A stretch of 64,000 nucleotides of DNA from Blautia sp. (GCA_029257775.1 JARIAQ010000019.1:124001-188000); one strand, 5' to 3'; positions 45,555 through 54,558 are shown, numbered from the stretch's first letter. Made by a program: numbers and translations. Notes: a model not told the origin generated them from the sequence alone.

Positions 45555-46484
45555 ATGATTAACAAACTGACTGCAAAAATTCAGAAAACAAAGGCACCAA
45601 TAGTGGTAGGATTAGATCCGATGTTAAATTACATCCCAAAACATATTCAGGAAAAGGCATTTAAAGAATTTGGGGAAACTTTAGAAGGCGCTGCAGAGGC
45701 AATCTGGCAGTTTAATAAGGAAATTGTAGATAAAACTTATGATTTAATTCCAGCAGTAAAACCACAAATTGCTATGTATGAGCAGTTCGGTATTCCGGGA
45801 ATTATGGCTTTTAAGAAGACTGTAGATTACTGCAAAGGGAAAGATCTTGTGGTAATTGGAGATATTAAGCGTGGAGACATTGGATCTACTTCTGCTGCTT
45901 ATGCAACTGGTCATATTGGAAAAGTGCAGATTGGGTCAAATAAAATTGCACCATTTGATGAAGATTTTGTTACATTAAACCCATATATGGGAGCAGATAG
46001 TATTACACCATTTATTGATGTATGTAAAGAAGAAAAGAAAGGTCTTTTTATTCTTGTGAAAACTTCAAATCCTTCTAGTGGAGATTTTCAAGATCAGATG
46101 GTGGGAGATAGACCAGTTTATGAATTAGTAGGAGAAAAAGTAGCTCAGTGGGGAGAATCCTGCATGGGAGATTCTTATAGTTATGTAGGGGCTGTTGTAG
46201 GTGCAACATATCCTGAAATGGGTAAAACACTCAGAAAAATTATGCCAAAGGCCTATATTTTAGTTCCTGGTTACGGCGCACAGGGCGGGCAAGGCAAAGA
46301 TTTAGTTCATTTCTTTAACGAAGATGGTTTAGGTGCCATTGTAAATTCTTCTCGTGGAATTATTGCTGCTTACAAACAGGAAAAATATGCAAAATTTGGA
46401 GAAGAAAATTTTGCAGATGCATCAAGAGCAGCTGCTGAGGAGATGATTGCAGATATTACAGGAGCATTGGAAGCTGCAAAATAA
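45555..46484 (+). CDS. pyrF: Orotidine 5'-phosphate decarboxylase (type 2)
   Basis: 309 residues behind GGAGGAG. It decarboxylates OMP to UMP. The catalytic DxKxxD appears in 'VVIGDIKRGDIGSTSAAYA'. The length and 'TLNPYMGADSITPF' and 'LVPGYGAQGGQGKD' place it in the longer subfamily rather than the 230-residue type. It lies between pyrC (41 bases) and pyrK (11 bases). Confidence 0.96.
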   Translation: MINKLTAKIQKTKAPIVVGLDPMLNYIPKHIQEKAFKEFGETLEGAAEAIWQFNKEIVDKTYDLIPAVKPQIAMYEQFGIPGIMAFKKTVDYCKGKDLVVIGDIKRGDIGSTSAAYATGHIGKVQIGSNKIAPFDEDFVTLNPYMGADSITPFIDVCKEEKKGLFILVKTSNPSSGDFQDQMVGDRPVYELVGEKVAQWGESCMGDSYSYVGAVVGATYPEMGKTLRKIMPKAYILVPGYGAQGGQGKDLVHFFNEDGLGAIVNSSRGIIAAYKQEKYAKFGEENFADASRAAAEEMIADITGALEAAK

Positions 46485-46495
46485 GGAGAATGAAA

Positions 46496-47272
46496 ATGGC
46501 AAAATTAAAAATGACAAGTACCGTGGCAAGTCAAGAGATGATAGCAACAGATATTTATAGTCTGTGGCTGAATGCAGAAGAAATTGCAGTGCAGGCAAAA
46601 CCAGGGCAGTTTATTTCTTTGTACTGTAAGGATTCTGGGAAAATTCTTCCAAGACCTATTAGTATTTGTGAAATTGATAAAGAAAAAGGAATGCTTCGTA
46701 TTGTGTATAGAATTGCGGGAGAAGGAACCAAGGAATTTTCTTCTCTTGTCAGTGGTGATACTATAGATATTTTAGGGCCATTGGGAAATGGATTTCCAAT
46801 GGAAGAAGTAAAAGGGAAGAAAGTGTTTATGATGGGAGGAGGAATTGGGATTCCTCCTATGGTGCAAACTGCCAAGGAAGCAGATGCGGATGTGACAATT
46901 ATTGCCGGTTATCGCAACAATGAAATTTTCTTGAAGGAAGATTTGGAAAAAAATGGTCATCTTGTAGTTGCTACAGAAGATGGAAGTGTAGGAACAAAGG
47001 GAAATGTTATGGATGCTATTCGAGGAAATAACCTTGTAGCAGATGTGATTTTTGCCTGTGGTCCAACACCAATGTTGCGTGCAATTAAGAACTATGCAGA
47101 AGAAAATAATATCCTTTGTTATATTTCCATGGAAGAGAAAATGGCATGTGGAGTAGGTGCATGTCTGGCGTGTGTATGTAAGTCAAAAGACGTAGACCAT
47201 CATTCCCATGTGCATAATAAACGAATTTGCAAGGACGGACCGGTGTTTTTAAGTACGGAGGTAGAGTTGTAA
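46496..47272 (+). CDS. pyrK: Dihydroorotate dehydrogenase electron transfer subunit
   Basis: 258 residues from ATG 46496 (AAGGAG seven bases upstream; an ATG at 46490 is too close). A ferredoxin-reductase-like protein binding FAD ('PRPISICEID', 'MGGGIGIPPM') and a 2Fe-2S cluster through the cysteines of 'CGVGACLACVCK' near the C-terminus. It passes electrons between PyrD and NAD. Its stop codon overlaps the start of pyrD (TAATG), so the partners are translationally coupled. Confidence 0.96.
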   Translation: MAKLKMTSTVASQEMIATDIYSLWLNAEEIAVQAKPGQFISLYCKDSGKILPRPISICEIDKEKGMLRIVYRIAGEGTKEFSSLVSGDTIDILGPLGNGFPMEEVKGKKVFMMGGGIGIPPMVQTAKEADADVTIIAGYRNNEIFLKEDLEKNGHLVVATEDGSVGTKGNVMDAIRGNNLVADVIFACGPTPMLRAIKNYAEENNILCYISMEEKMACGVGACLACVCKSKDVDHHSHVHNKRICKDGPVFLSTEVEL

Positions 47273-48174
47273 TGAATACAAAAGTAAAAATTGCTGGGAT
47301 TGAATTGAAAAATCCTGTTATGACGGCTTCCGGTACGTTTGGTTCTGGAGCAGAGTACAGTGAGTTTGTAGATTTAAACCAGCTGGGGGCAGTGGTGACA
47401 AAAGGTGTTGCGAATGTACCATGGCAGGGAAATCCAACGCCTAGAATTGCAGAAATTCACAGTGGAATGATGAATGCAATTGGACTTCAAAATCCAGGAA
47501 TGGAAGTGTTTTGTGAAAGAGATTTACCGTATCTTCAGAAATTTGATACAAAAGTAATAGTAAATGTATGTGGGCATGCACCAGAAGAGTATCTGGCTGT
47601 AGTAGAGCGTTTGGCAGATGAGCCGGCGGATATGTTGGAAGTTAATATTTCTTGCCCAAATGTAAATGCCAATTTCCTTGCTTTTGGACAGGATCCAAAA
47701 CATGTGGAGGAACTTACAGCACAGATTAAAAAGGTTGCAAAACAGCCGGTAATTATGAAATTGACTCCTAATGTAACGGATATTGCAGAAATTGCAAGAG
47801 CAGCGGAAGCAGGTGGGGCAGATGCAGTTTCGCTTATTAATACACTAACTGGTATGAAAATTGATATTAATCGAAGAACTTTTGCTCTTGCCAATAAAAC
47901 AGGTGGAGTTTCTGGACCATGTGTGAAGCCAATAGCAGTACGCATGGTATATCAGGTGGCACAGGCTGTTCAAATTCCAATTATTGGAATGGGCGGTATT
48001 CAGAACGCAGAAGATGCACTGGAATTTATTATGGCAGGTGCTACAGCAGTATCAATCGGAACAGCTAATTTTACTAATCCATATGCAACGGTAGAGACAA
48101 TTAAAGGTATAGAGTCTTATATGAGAAAAAATAATATTGAGGACATTCAAGATTTAATTGGAATTGTAAAATAA
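47272..48174 (+). CDS. pyrD: Dihydroorotate dehydrogenase, catalytic subunit (class 1B)
   Basis: 300 residues from ATG 47272, one base into the pyrK stop, with CGGAGG upstream. FMN barrel with 'NPVMTASGTFGSGAEYSEFV', the catalytic cysteine in 'LEVNISCPNVN' (class 1B rather than the serine of class 2), 'KLTPNVTDI' and 'IIGMGGIQNAEDALEF'. It oxidises dihydroorotate to orotate and needs PyrK to use NAD. Confidence 0.96.
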   Translation: MNTKVKIAGIELKNPVMTASGTFGSGAEYSEFVDLNQLGAVVTKGVANVPWQGNPTPRIAEIHSGMMNAIGLQNPGMEVFCERDLPYLQKFDTKVIVNVCGHAPEEYLAVVERLADEPADMLEVNISCPNVNANFLAFGQDPKHVEELTAQIKKVAKQPVIMKLTPNVTDIAEIARAAEAGGADAVSLINTLTGMKIDINRRTFALANKTGGVSGPCVKPIAVRMVYQVAQAVQIPIIGMGGIQNAEDALEFIMAGATAVSIGTANFTNPYATVETIKGIESYMRKNNIEDIQDLIGIVK

Positions 48175-48178
48175 AGGA

Positions 48179-48224
48179 GAGGAGGCTATTACATTGTAAG
48201 TGTTATGTAATGGTCTCTTTTTGC
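48179..48224 (+). terminator. Terminator-like palindrome C (dispersed family)
   Basis: AGGAGGCTATTACAT and ATGTAATGGTCTCTT pair with wobbles around a 12-base loop, then TTTTT. It separates pyrD from pyrE. Confidence 0.75.
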
Positions 48225-48286
48225 TATAAAAAGAAAGAAATATTAGTAGTGTTTCAAAAAACTTGTAAGTCTTTTTGAAGGGTTCT

Positions 48287-48314
48287 TTGATTGAAATAAC
48301 CCCGAAGATATGAT
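48287..48314 (+). promoter_or_regulatory. Candidate promoter of pyrE
   Basis: TTGATT (48287-48292), 16-base spacer, TATGAT (48309-48314). It implies a leader of about 125 bases before pyrE. I saw no PyrR-binding consensus in it. Confidence 0.45.
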
Positions 48315-48447
48315 AGAATTGAAAAGATTTCATAGTTGTTTTCCCATTTTTGGGGAGAAAATCTGTTATTTATAAAAATGGAAAAGTTTAAAATGGTGTA
48401 GTAGGGGATAAAAATAGAAAGTAAAGGCGACATGGAGGTTAAAAAAG

Positions 48448-49125
48448 ATGGAACAGTATAAGCAGGAATTTATTGAGTTTATGGTAGAAAGTGACGTTTT
48501 AAAATTTGGAGAATTTACTCTGAAAAGTGGTAGAAAGTCTCCTTTCTTTATGAATGCAGGAGCTTATGTAACAGGATCTCAGTTGAAAAAATTAGGTGAA
48601 TATTATGCAAAAGCGATTCATGATAAATACGGAGATGATTTTGATGTATTGTTTGGGCCGGCTTATAAAGGTATTCCAATCAGTGTTGTAACCGCTATTG
48701 CTTATAGTGAATTATACGGAAAAGAAGTACGTTATTGTTCTGATCGTAAAGAAGAAAAAGACCATGGTGCAGACAAAGGAAGTTTCTTAGGAAGTAAGTT
48801 ACAGGATGGAGATCGAGTAGTTATGATTGAAGATGTAACAACTTCTGGAAAATCTATGGAAGAAACAGTTCCAAAGGTGAAAGGGGCAGCAAACGTAGAG
48901 ATTGTAGGATTGATGGTTTCCTTAAATCGTATGGAAAAAGGAAAAGGGGACAAGAGTGCACTTTCTGAAATTAAAGAAACTTATGGGTTTGAGACAAATG
49001 CTATTGTAACCATGGAAGAAGTGGTAGAACATTTATATAATAGAGAATGCAATGGAAAAGTTGTTATTGATAATAAGACAAAAGAAGCGATTGATGCATA
49101 CTACGAAATCTATGGAGTAAAATAA
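48448..49125 (+). CDS. pyrE: Orotate phosphoribosyltransferase
   Basis: 225 residues behind GGAGG. It joins orotate to PRPP to make OMP. The PRPP motif 'VVMIEDVTTSGKSMEE' and the orotate region 'FTLKSGRKSPFFMNAGAYVT' are present. It is set apart from the other pyr genes by palindrome C and a 270-base gap, so it is probably transcribed on its own. Confidence 0.95.
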   Translation: MEQYKQEFIEFMVESDVLKFGEFTLKSGRKSPFFMNAGAYVTGSQLKKLGEYYAKAIHDKYGDDFDVLFGPAYKGIPISVVTAIAYSELYGKEVRYCSDRKEEKDHGADKGSFLGSKLQDGDRVVMIEDVTTSGKSMEETVPKVKGAANVEIVGLMVSLNRMEKGKGDKSALSEIKETYGFETNAIVTMEEVVEHLYNRECNGKVVIDNKTKEAIDAYYEIYGVK

Positions 49126-49147
49126 TCAGAAAAGGAAGTGTTCCTAA

Positions 49148-49300
49148 ATGAATGAAAAGCTTTATAAAACCATGACACGATGTGGTGCAGGAAGCATTGC
49201 AGTAGGGATTATTGTATTGGTTACAGGTATTACAACGGGGATTTTGATGTTGGTAAGCGGTGCAAGATTATTAAAAAGAAAGTCAGAAATTACATTTTAG
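49148..49300 (+). CDS. Small membrane protein (50 residues), function unknown
   Basis: A 50-codon frame from ATG 49148 with AAGGAAG nine bases upstream, ending TAG at 49300. The protein has a long hydrophobic middle ('GIIVLVTGITTGILMLVSG') and a basic tail ('ARLLKRKSEITF'), so one membrane helix with the C-terminus probably inside. It follows pyrE by 22 bases and precedes the VanZ gene. I recognise similar tiny proteins in Lachnospiraceae but know no role. Confidence 0.65.
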   Translation: MNEKLYKTMTRCGAGSIAVGIIVLVTGITTGILMLVSGARLLKRKSEITF

Positions 49301-49375
49301 TATGTAGTACAAATGAGGGCGGGGGAAAGGGTTCTCCCGTCTTTAGCGTTATTTAGAAATAATAAGGGGTTAAAA

Positions 49376-49867
49376 TTGAATAAAAATGTGAAGAAAAAAA
49401 TTAAAACAGTCTGTACTATTTTATTTGTATTGTATCTTTTCTTGTTGATGTATTTTCTTTTCTTCGCGGATCGTATTGGAATACAGAGCTTTGAGGAAAG
49501 AGAATATCGTTACAATTTAGTATTTCTGCAGGAAATAAAAAGATTCTGGACGTATCGAGATCAATTGGGTATTTGGTCGGTTCTGTTAAATTTGTTTGGA
49601 AATGTTGTGGGATTTATTCCGTTTGGATTTATTCTGCCAATTATCCACAGAGATATAAGAAGCTTTTTCTTTATCACATTTTCAGGTTTTACGTTAAGTC
49701 TTTGTGTAGAAACCATACAATTGGTCACAAAGCTTGGATGTTTTGACGTAGATGACTTAATGATGAATACGTTGGGTACGGCATTGGGATATTTATTTTT
49801 TGCCGTTACCTATTTATTTTATAAAAGAAAAAAAGGAGAAACAAGTAATGGCAAAGAAGAAAAATAA
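49376..49867 (+). CDS. VanZ-family membrane protein
   Basis: 163 residues taken from TTG 49376, which has AAGGGG eight bases upstream; an earlier in-frame ATG at 49313 lacks a ribosome site. Four membrane helices, with 'VLLNLFGNVVGFIPFGFILP' and 'CFDVDDLMMNTLGTALGYLF', the VanZ/teicoplanin-resistance family marks. Most members are unrelated to antibiotic resistance and their function is unclear. It overlaps the next gene by 20 bases in another frame. Confidence 0.82.
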   Translation: MNKNVKKKIKTVCTILFVLYLFLLMYFLFFADRIGIQSFEEREYRYNLVFLQEIKRFWTYRDQLGIWSVLLNLFGNVVGFIPFGFILPIIHRDIRSFFFITFSGFTLSLCVETIQLVTKLGCFDVDDLMMNTLGTALGYLFFAVTYLFYKRKKGETSNGKEEK

Positions 49868-50168
49868 ATATTCTTTTGCAAAAAAACAGCATTCTGGACA
49901 AGGAATAGTGTCAACAATTTTTGCCGGAATTTCTCTGGGGATTTTTTGTATTTCGGCCTTGTGCGCTTTGATTTTTCATGGAAAGGGAGGTATGTATCTG
50001 GGAGCTTTCGGGCTGATTGCTATTGCCCTTTCTATTTACGGATTTATAATTGGTTTAAAGAGTTTTTCAGAAAAAAATAGAGATCAGCTTTTTTGTAAAA
50101 TCGGAGCAGTAGGGAATGGAGTGCAGATGGTTCTTTGGCTGGCACTTTTCTTAATAGGTATTTCTTAA
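49848..50168 (+). CDS. Small membrane protein, possibly DUF6142
   Basis: 106 residues from ATG 49848 behind AAAAGGAG. A basic N-terminus (MAKKKNKYSFAKKQ) is followed by three membrane helices, the middle ones 'AFGLIAIALSIYGFIIGLKS' and a C-terminal 'MVLWLALFLIGIS'. Layout and length resemble a small Lachnospiraceae membrane family (DUF6142 by memory, low confidence). Translationally coupled to the VanZ gene. Confidence 0.65.
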   Translation: MAKKKNKYSFAKKQHSGQGIVSTIFAGISLGIFCISALCALIFHGKGGMYLGAFGLIAIALSIYGFIIGLKSFSEKNRDQLFCKIGAVGNGVQMVLWLALFLIGIS

Positions 50169-50191
50169 TTGCAGAAAGGTAAGATGAAGAT

Positions 50192-50782
50192 ATGGAAAAA
50201 CGGTTGAAAAAACAAATGGAATTTTTACTGGAAGTGGATAAAGCAAAGTTTATTGGTCGACAGACGTATTTATCGGATGGAACTCGAAAGGAAAATGATG
50301 CGGAGCATTCTTGGCATTCCGCCTTAATGGCAGCACTTTTAGTTGAATATTCTGAGGAAAAGATAGATTTGGCAAAGACTATGCTTATGATCTTGATACA
50401 TGATTTAGTGGAAATTGATGCAGGAGATACATATGCTTATGATGAGGTAGCAAATCTTTCAAAAAGAGAAAGAGAATTAAAGGCAGCAGATAGAATTTTT
50501 AATATTTTACCAGAAGATCAAGGGAAAATGTTGAGAGGGTTATGGGATGAATTTGAGGAACAGCAAACACCGGAGGCAAAGTTTGCTCATGTCTGTGATA
50601 ATATTCAGCCTTTAATGTTAAACCATGCTACAGATGGAAAATCATGGAGGGAACGTGGAGTAAAGAAATCTCAGGTGTTGAAAAGAAATGAGAGAACAGG
50701 AGAGGGTTCAAAAACAATGGCATCTTATGTACATGAAATATTAGATTTAAATGTAGAAAAGGGGAATTTAAAAGATGAATGA
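50192..50782 (+). CDS. HD-domain phosphohydrolase (YfbR/HDDC2-like)
   Basis: 196 residues. Metal ligands of the HD fold: 'DAEHSWHSALMAALL' (first His), 'LMILIHDLVEIDAGDTYAYD' (the HD pair) and a later Asp in 'FAHVCDNIQPLMLNH'. Relatives are 5'-deoxynucleotidases of the YfbR type; the specific substrate is not settled. Its end overlaps the M29 peptidase gene by 8 bases, so the two are coupled. Confidence 0.87.
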   Translation: MEKRLKKQMEFLLEVDKAKFIGRQTYLSDGTRKENDAEHSWHSALMAALLVEYSEEKIDLAKTMLMILIHDLVEIDAGDTYAYDEVANLSKRERELKAADRIFNILPEDQGKMLRGLWDEFEEQQTPEAKFAHVCDNIQPLMLNHATDGKSWRERGVKKSQVLKRNERTGEGSKTMASYVHEILDLNVEKGNLKDE

Positions 50783-52823
50783 TATTTTTTTGAAAGAACG
50801 TTATGATTTAATAAGGGAGAGAATTCAGAGAATTCAAAAAGAAGAGAGTGTAAAGGCGTCTTATGGTGACTATTTTAGAAAAACAGCAGAATTTATTCTA
50901 ATGGTGGATCAACTGTATGAAAAAATAAAAACGGGATGGCTAGAAAGTGCTACACAGCAGGAATTAGAAGAGAATAATCATATGTTGTATCAGGACATTT
51001 TACCTGAGAATTATGGTACATCTTATGGAAACCCGGTTTACGCACAGAAAATGTTGGGTGAGGAATTTGGACCATTGTTAAGCTTTTTATATACAGAGAT
51101 TCGTGGAATGATTGTTTTTGCCTACGAAAAACGCTTGTTTGACATGACCGTTGTTTTGGAACTTTTTGTGCAGATTTATAATCTTTTTGAGGAAGAAGTG
51201 GTATCTGTAAAAGATGTGAAAGATGCTATTTACTGGTATGTGAGTGATTACAGCGATGAAATGGTGGGATATAGGGTTAGAGAAGGGGTTGATCCATCTT
51301 TAAACTTTGCAACAAAAATTATATGTGAAAGTGATTTAACAGATCTTCGCTATTTGTATAAATTTGGAGAATATATTACAGAAAATGAAATTGGAATGGC
51401 AAAATTTTTGAATACTTTGTCAGAAGAAAAAATTCAGGCAATGGCACGAACTTTTACAGAAGGATATCGAGAGGGGTTTGTATTAGGAGGAAAGGATATT
51501 ACCAAGAAAAAAACGGTAAATATTCGTTTTCAGCTAGGATTTGAGCGAATTGTAAAAGAAGAGATCAAACAATTTGCTGAAATGGGATTAGAGCCTGTTA
51601 TTTATCGAAGTGCAGTGCATTCTGTTAATAAAAAACAACATCATAGAATTGGATATTATGGGGCAGTGCCAAATCAGCAGTTTGAGTATGATCATAAAGA
51701 TGACGCAGCCTTGTATTTGGATCATGAATTTATTCAAAGAAAGCTTAGAGTCTTACAGGTGGCGTATGAGCAGGTAAAAGAACTGGCTGCAGTTCATGGA
51801 GGACCTGCATGTATGGAAACATTTGGTGAAACACCTTTTGCACCTGAAAAAGTTAAAGAAGCCTGCGTTTTAACCTCACATCAACAAAAACTTCAGGTAT
51901 CTTACGATAACGAATCAGGACAGATTGTGAATCGTTATATCAAGGGCGAAGAAAGAAGTTTTACAATTATTGCATACCCGGTAAAAGAAATAGGAGAAAA
52001 ATTTGAAGAAATTTTTGAAGAAACGGTAAAGCTAAATACATTAGATAATGAGTTGTATAGAAAAATTCAGCAAAACATTATTGATGCTTTAGATAAAGGA
52101 ACTTGTGTGCATATTCTTGGAAAAGGTAAGAATGAAACGGATTTGACAGTTTCTCTTCATACATTGGAAAATCCGAGTAGGCAGACTAATTTTGAAAATT
52201 GTGTGGCAGACGTAAATATTCCAGTGGGAGAGGTTTTTACATCGCCAGTATTAAAGGGCACAAATGGAATTTTGGCAGTATCTAGAGTATTTTTAAATGG
52301 ATTAGAATATAGAGAATTGAAACTTTTGTTTAAAGATGGAAAAATTGCAGAGTATACTTGCAAAAATTTTGTGTCAGAAGAAGAAAATAAATGTTTCTTG
52401 AAAGAAAATCTTCTTCATCATCATGATACACTTCCTTTAGGAGAATTTGCAATTGGAACAAATACCACTGCTTATGTAATGGCAGAGAAATATAATATTG
52501 CGCATTTGTTGCCAATTTTAATTGCAGAAAAAATGGGACCACATTTTGCAGTAGGGGATACTTGCTATAGTTGGTCAGAGGATACTGCTGTTTATAATCC
52601 AGATGGAAAAGAAATTATCGCAAGAGACAATGAAGTTTCTATTTTAAGGAAGGAAGATGTTAGTAAGGCGTATATGGGCTGTCATACAGATATTACTATT
52701 CCTTATGATGAGTTGGATAAGATCTGGGTGGAAACAGAAAGCGGTGAAAGTATTGAGATTATTCGTGACGGAAGATTTGTATTAGAAGGAACAGAGAAAT
52801 TAAATGAACCATTTTGCGGATAA
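50775..52823 (+). CDS. M29-like aminopeptidase with long N-terminal extension
   Basis: 682 residues, well above the about 370-410 of typical family M29 aminopeptidases (AmpS/AmpT). The family part is the C-terminal portion: E486 in 'PVGEVFTSPVLKGT', E557 in 'TLPLGEFAIGTNT' and H590 in 'MGPHFAVGDTCYSW', fitting the metal-binding pattern. Residues 1-250 are helical and charged, with no family I recognise; 250-440 resemble the first M29 domain ('FERIVKEEIKQFAEMGLEPV'). Coupled to the upstream HD hydrolase by an 8-base overlap. Cytoplasmic. Function inferred as peptide degradation. Confidence 0.78.
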   Translation: MNDIFLKERYDLIRERIQRIQKEESVKASYGDYFRKTAEFILMVDQLYEKIKTGWLESATQQELEENNHMLYQDILPENYGTSYGNPVYAQKMLGEEFGPLLSFLYTEIRGMIVFAYEKRLFDMTVVLELFVQIYNLFEEEVVSVKDVKDAIYWYVSDYSDEMVGYRVREGVDPSLNFATKIICESDLTDLRYLYKFGEYITENEIGMAKFLNTLSEEKIQAMARTFTEGYREGFVLGGKDITKKKTVNIRFQLGFERIVKEEIKQFAEMGLEPVIYRSAVHSVNKKQHHRIGYYGAVPNQQFEYDHKDDAALYLDHEFIQRKLRVLQVAYEQVKELAAVHGGPACMETFGETPFAPEKVKEACVLTSHQQKLQVSYDNESGQIVNRYIKGEERSFTIIAYPVKEIGEKFEEIFEETVKLNTLDNELYRKIQQNIIDALDKGTCVHILGKGKNETDLTVSLHTLENPSRQTNFENCVADVNIPVGEVFTSPVLKGTNGILAVSRVFLNGLEYRELKLLFKDGKIAEYTCKNFVSEEENKCFLKENLLHHHDTLPLGEFAIGTNTTAYVMAEKYNIAHLLPILIAEKMGPHFAVGDTCYSWSEDTAVYNPDGKEIIARDNEVSILRKEDVSKAYMGCHTDITIPYDELDKIWVETESGESIEIIRDGRFVLEGTEKLNEPFCG

Positions 52824-52846
52824 TACAAAGAAAAAGGGTTTTGCAG

Positions 52847-52875
52847 TTGACATTATTTGTAACAATATGTAAAAT
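52847..52875 (+). promoter_or_regulatory. Promoter of the purEMND operon
   Basis: TTGACA (52847-52852), 17-base spacer, TAAAAT (52870-52875), a near-perfect vegetative promoter. A small hairpin GCTGTA/TACAGC follows at 52879-52900. No purine riboswitch core is seen. Confidence 0.85.
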
Positions 52876-52932
52876 TGTGCTGTAAAATAAAATATACAGC
52901 ATAAGCTGAATTTAATTTAAAGGAGAACAATC

Positions 52933-53436
52933 ATGGCAAAAGTTGGAATTGTTATGGGCAGTGACTCAGATATGCCTGTTATGAGCAAAGCGGCAGATAT
53001 GTTAGAAAAATTCGGGATTGAATACGAAATGACGATTATTTCTGCCCACAGAGAACCAGATGTATTCTTTGAATATGCAAAAACAGCAGAAGAAAAAGGA
53101 TTTAAAGTTATTATTGCGGGAGCAGGTATGGCAGCACATCTTCCTGGTATGTGTGCAGCAATCTTCCCAATGCCAGTTATCGGTATTCCAATGCATACAA
53201 CTTCTTTAGGAGGAAGAGATTCTTTGTATTCTATTGTTCAGATGCCTTCTGGAATTCCTGTTGCAACTGTTGCAATTAATGGGGGAGCCAATGCAGCAAT
53301 TTTGGCAGCCAAGATTTTAGCTACTTCAGATGAAGCATTATTGCAAAAATTAAAGGATTATAAGGATGAATTAAAAGAACAAGTTGTTGCAAAAGATGCA
53401 AAATTACAGGAAGTAGGATATAAAAACTATAAATAA
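52933..53436 (+). CDS. purE: N5-carboxyaminoimidazole ribonucleotide mutase
   Basis: 167 residues behind AAAGGAG. It rearranges N5-CAIR to CAIR in purine synthesis. Family marks: 'GIVMGSDSDMPVMSKAADML', 'SAHREPDVFFEYAKTAEEKG' with the catalytic histidine, and 'VIIAGAGMAAHLPGMCAA'. No purK lies next to it in this window, so it could be the class II type that uses AIR directly; sequence reading cannot settle that. First gene of purE-M-N-D. Confidence 0.95.
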   Translation: MAKVGIVMGSDSDMPVMSKAADMLEKFGIEYEMTIISAHREPDVFFEYAKTAEEKGFKVIIAGAGMAAHLPGMCAAIFPMPVIGIPMHTTSLGGRDSLYSIVQMPSGIPVATVAINGGANAAILAAKILATSDEALLQKLKDYKDELKEQVVAKDAKLQEVGYKNYK

Positions 53437-53468
53437 AAACAGAGAAATAAAACGGAGGAAGAAAGAAA

Positions 53469-54494
53469 ATGGATTACAAGAAAGCTGGCGTAGATATTGA
53501 AGCTGGATACAAATCAGTAGAATTGATGAAAGAACATGTGAAAAAAACAATGCGTGAAGAAGTTCTTGGCGGATTAGGCGGTTTCTCCGGTGCTTTTTCT
53601 CTGGCAAAAATTAAAGAGATGGAAGAACCTGTGTTATTGTCTGGTACAGATGGTTGTGGAACAAAAGTGAAATTATCAATGGTAATGGACAAACATGATA
53701 CTATTGGTATTGATGCTGTTGCAATGTGTGTAAATGATATTGCATGTGCTGGTGGAGAACCATTATTTTTCTTAGACTATATTGCATGTGGAAAAAATTA
53801 TCCTGAAAAAATTGCTACAATTGTAAAAGGTGTTGCAGAAGGATGTTTACAGTCTGAGGCGGCTTTAATTGGTGGCGAAACAGCAGAGCATCCTGGACTT
53901 ATGCCAGAAGATGAGTATGATTTAGCAGGTTTTGCAGTCGGTGTTTGCGATAAGAAAGATATGATTACTGGAGAAAACTTAAAAGCTGGAGATGTTTTAA
54001 TTGGTATGGCATCTTCTGGTGTTCACAGTAATGGATTCTCATTAGTAAGAAAAGTATTTGATATTACGAAAGAGTCTTTAGATACATATTATGATGAATT
54101 AGGAACAACTTTAGGAGAAGCTTTACTTGCCCCTACCAGAATTTACGTAAAAGCATTGAAAAAAGTGAAAGAAGCAGGTGTTACGGTAAAAGCTTGTAGC
54201 CATATTACAGGTGGTGGATTCTATGAAAATATTCCACGTATGTTAAAAGATGGAGTTTGCGCTGTTGTAGAAAAAGACAGCTATCCAATTCCTCCAATCT
54301 TTACATTAATGGCAAAGACAGGAAATATTGAAGAAGAAATGATGTACAATACATATAACATGGGTATTGGTATGATTGTTGCAGTAGATCCAGCAGATGT
54401 TGATAAAACAATGGAAGCTATGAAAGCAGCCGGTGATACTCCTTATGTAATCGGTAAGATTGAAGAAGGAGAAAAGGGAGTAAAATTAGTATAA
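53469..54494 (+). CDS. purM: Phosphoribosylformylglycinamidine cyclo-ligase
   Basis: 341 residues behind ACGGAGG. It closes the imidazole ring to AIR using ATP. Family marks: 'DYKKAGVDIEAGYKSVELMK', 'LLSGTDGCGTKVKLSM', 'DAVAMCVNDIACAGGEPLFF' and 'GLMPEDEYDLAGFAVGVCDK'. Normal length. A hairpin separates it from purN. Confidence 0.96.
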   Translation: MDYKKAGVDIEAGYKSVELMKEHVKKTMREEVLGGLGGFSGAFSLAKIKEMEEPVLLSGTDGCGTKVKLSMVMDKHDTIGIDAVAMCVNDIACAGGEPLFFLDYIACGKNYPEKIATIVKGVAEGCLQSEAALIGGETAEHPGLMPEDEYDLAGFAVGVCDKKDMITGENLKAGDVLIGMASSGVHSNGFSLVRKVFDITKESLDTYYDELGTTLGEALLAPTRIYVKALKKVKEAGVTVKACSHITGGGFYENIPRMLKDGVCAVVEKDSYPIPPIFTLMAKTGNIEEEMMYNTYNMGIGMIVAVDPADVDKTMEAMKAAGDTPYVIGKIEEGEKGVKLV

Positions 54495-54506
54495 GATAAG
54501 AGAATC

Positions 54507-54529
54507 AGGGTTGCCATGGCAGCCCTTTT
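54507..54529 (+). terminator. Attenuator-like hairpin between purM and purN
   Basis: GGGTTGC and GCAGCCC pair around CATG and are followed by TTTT, within the 64-base gap of an apparent operon. Probably partial. Confidence 0.6.
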
Positions 54530-54558
54530 CCTGTTTATAAAAGAAAGGCTGAGTAAAT

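Noticed and set aside
49313..49375. Longer N-terminus for the VanZ-family protein
   Set aside because: The extra residues have no family match and the ATG lacks a ribosome site, whereas TTG 49376 has AAGGGG at proper spacing.
52824..52932. Possible purine riboswitch before purE
   Set aside because: No conserved three-way-junction core segments; the leader is short and holds only a small hairpin.
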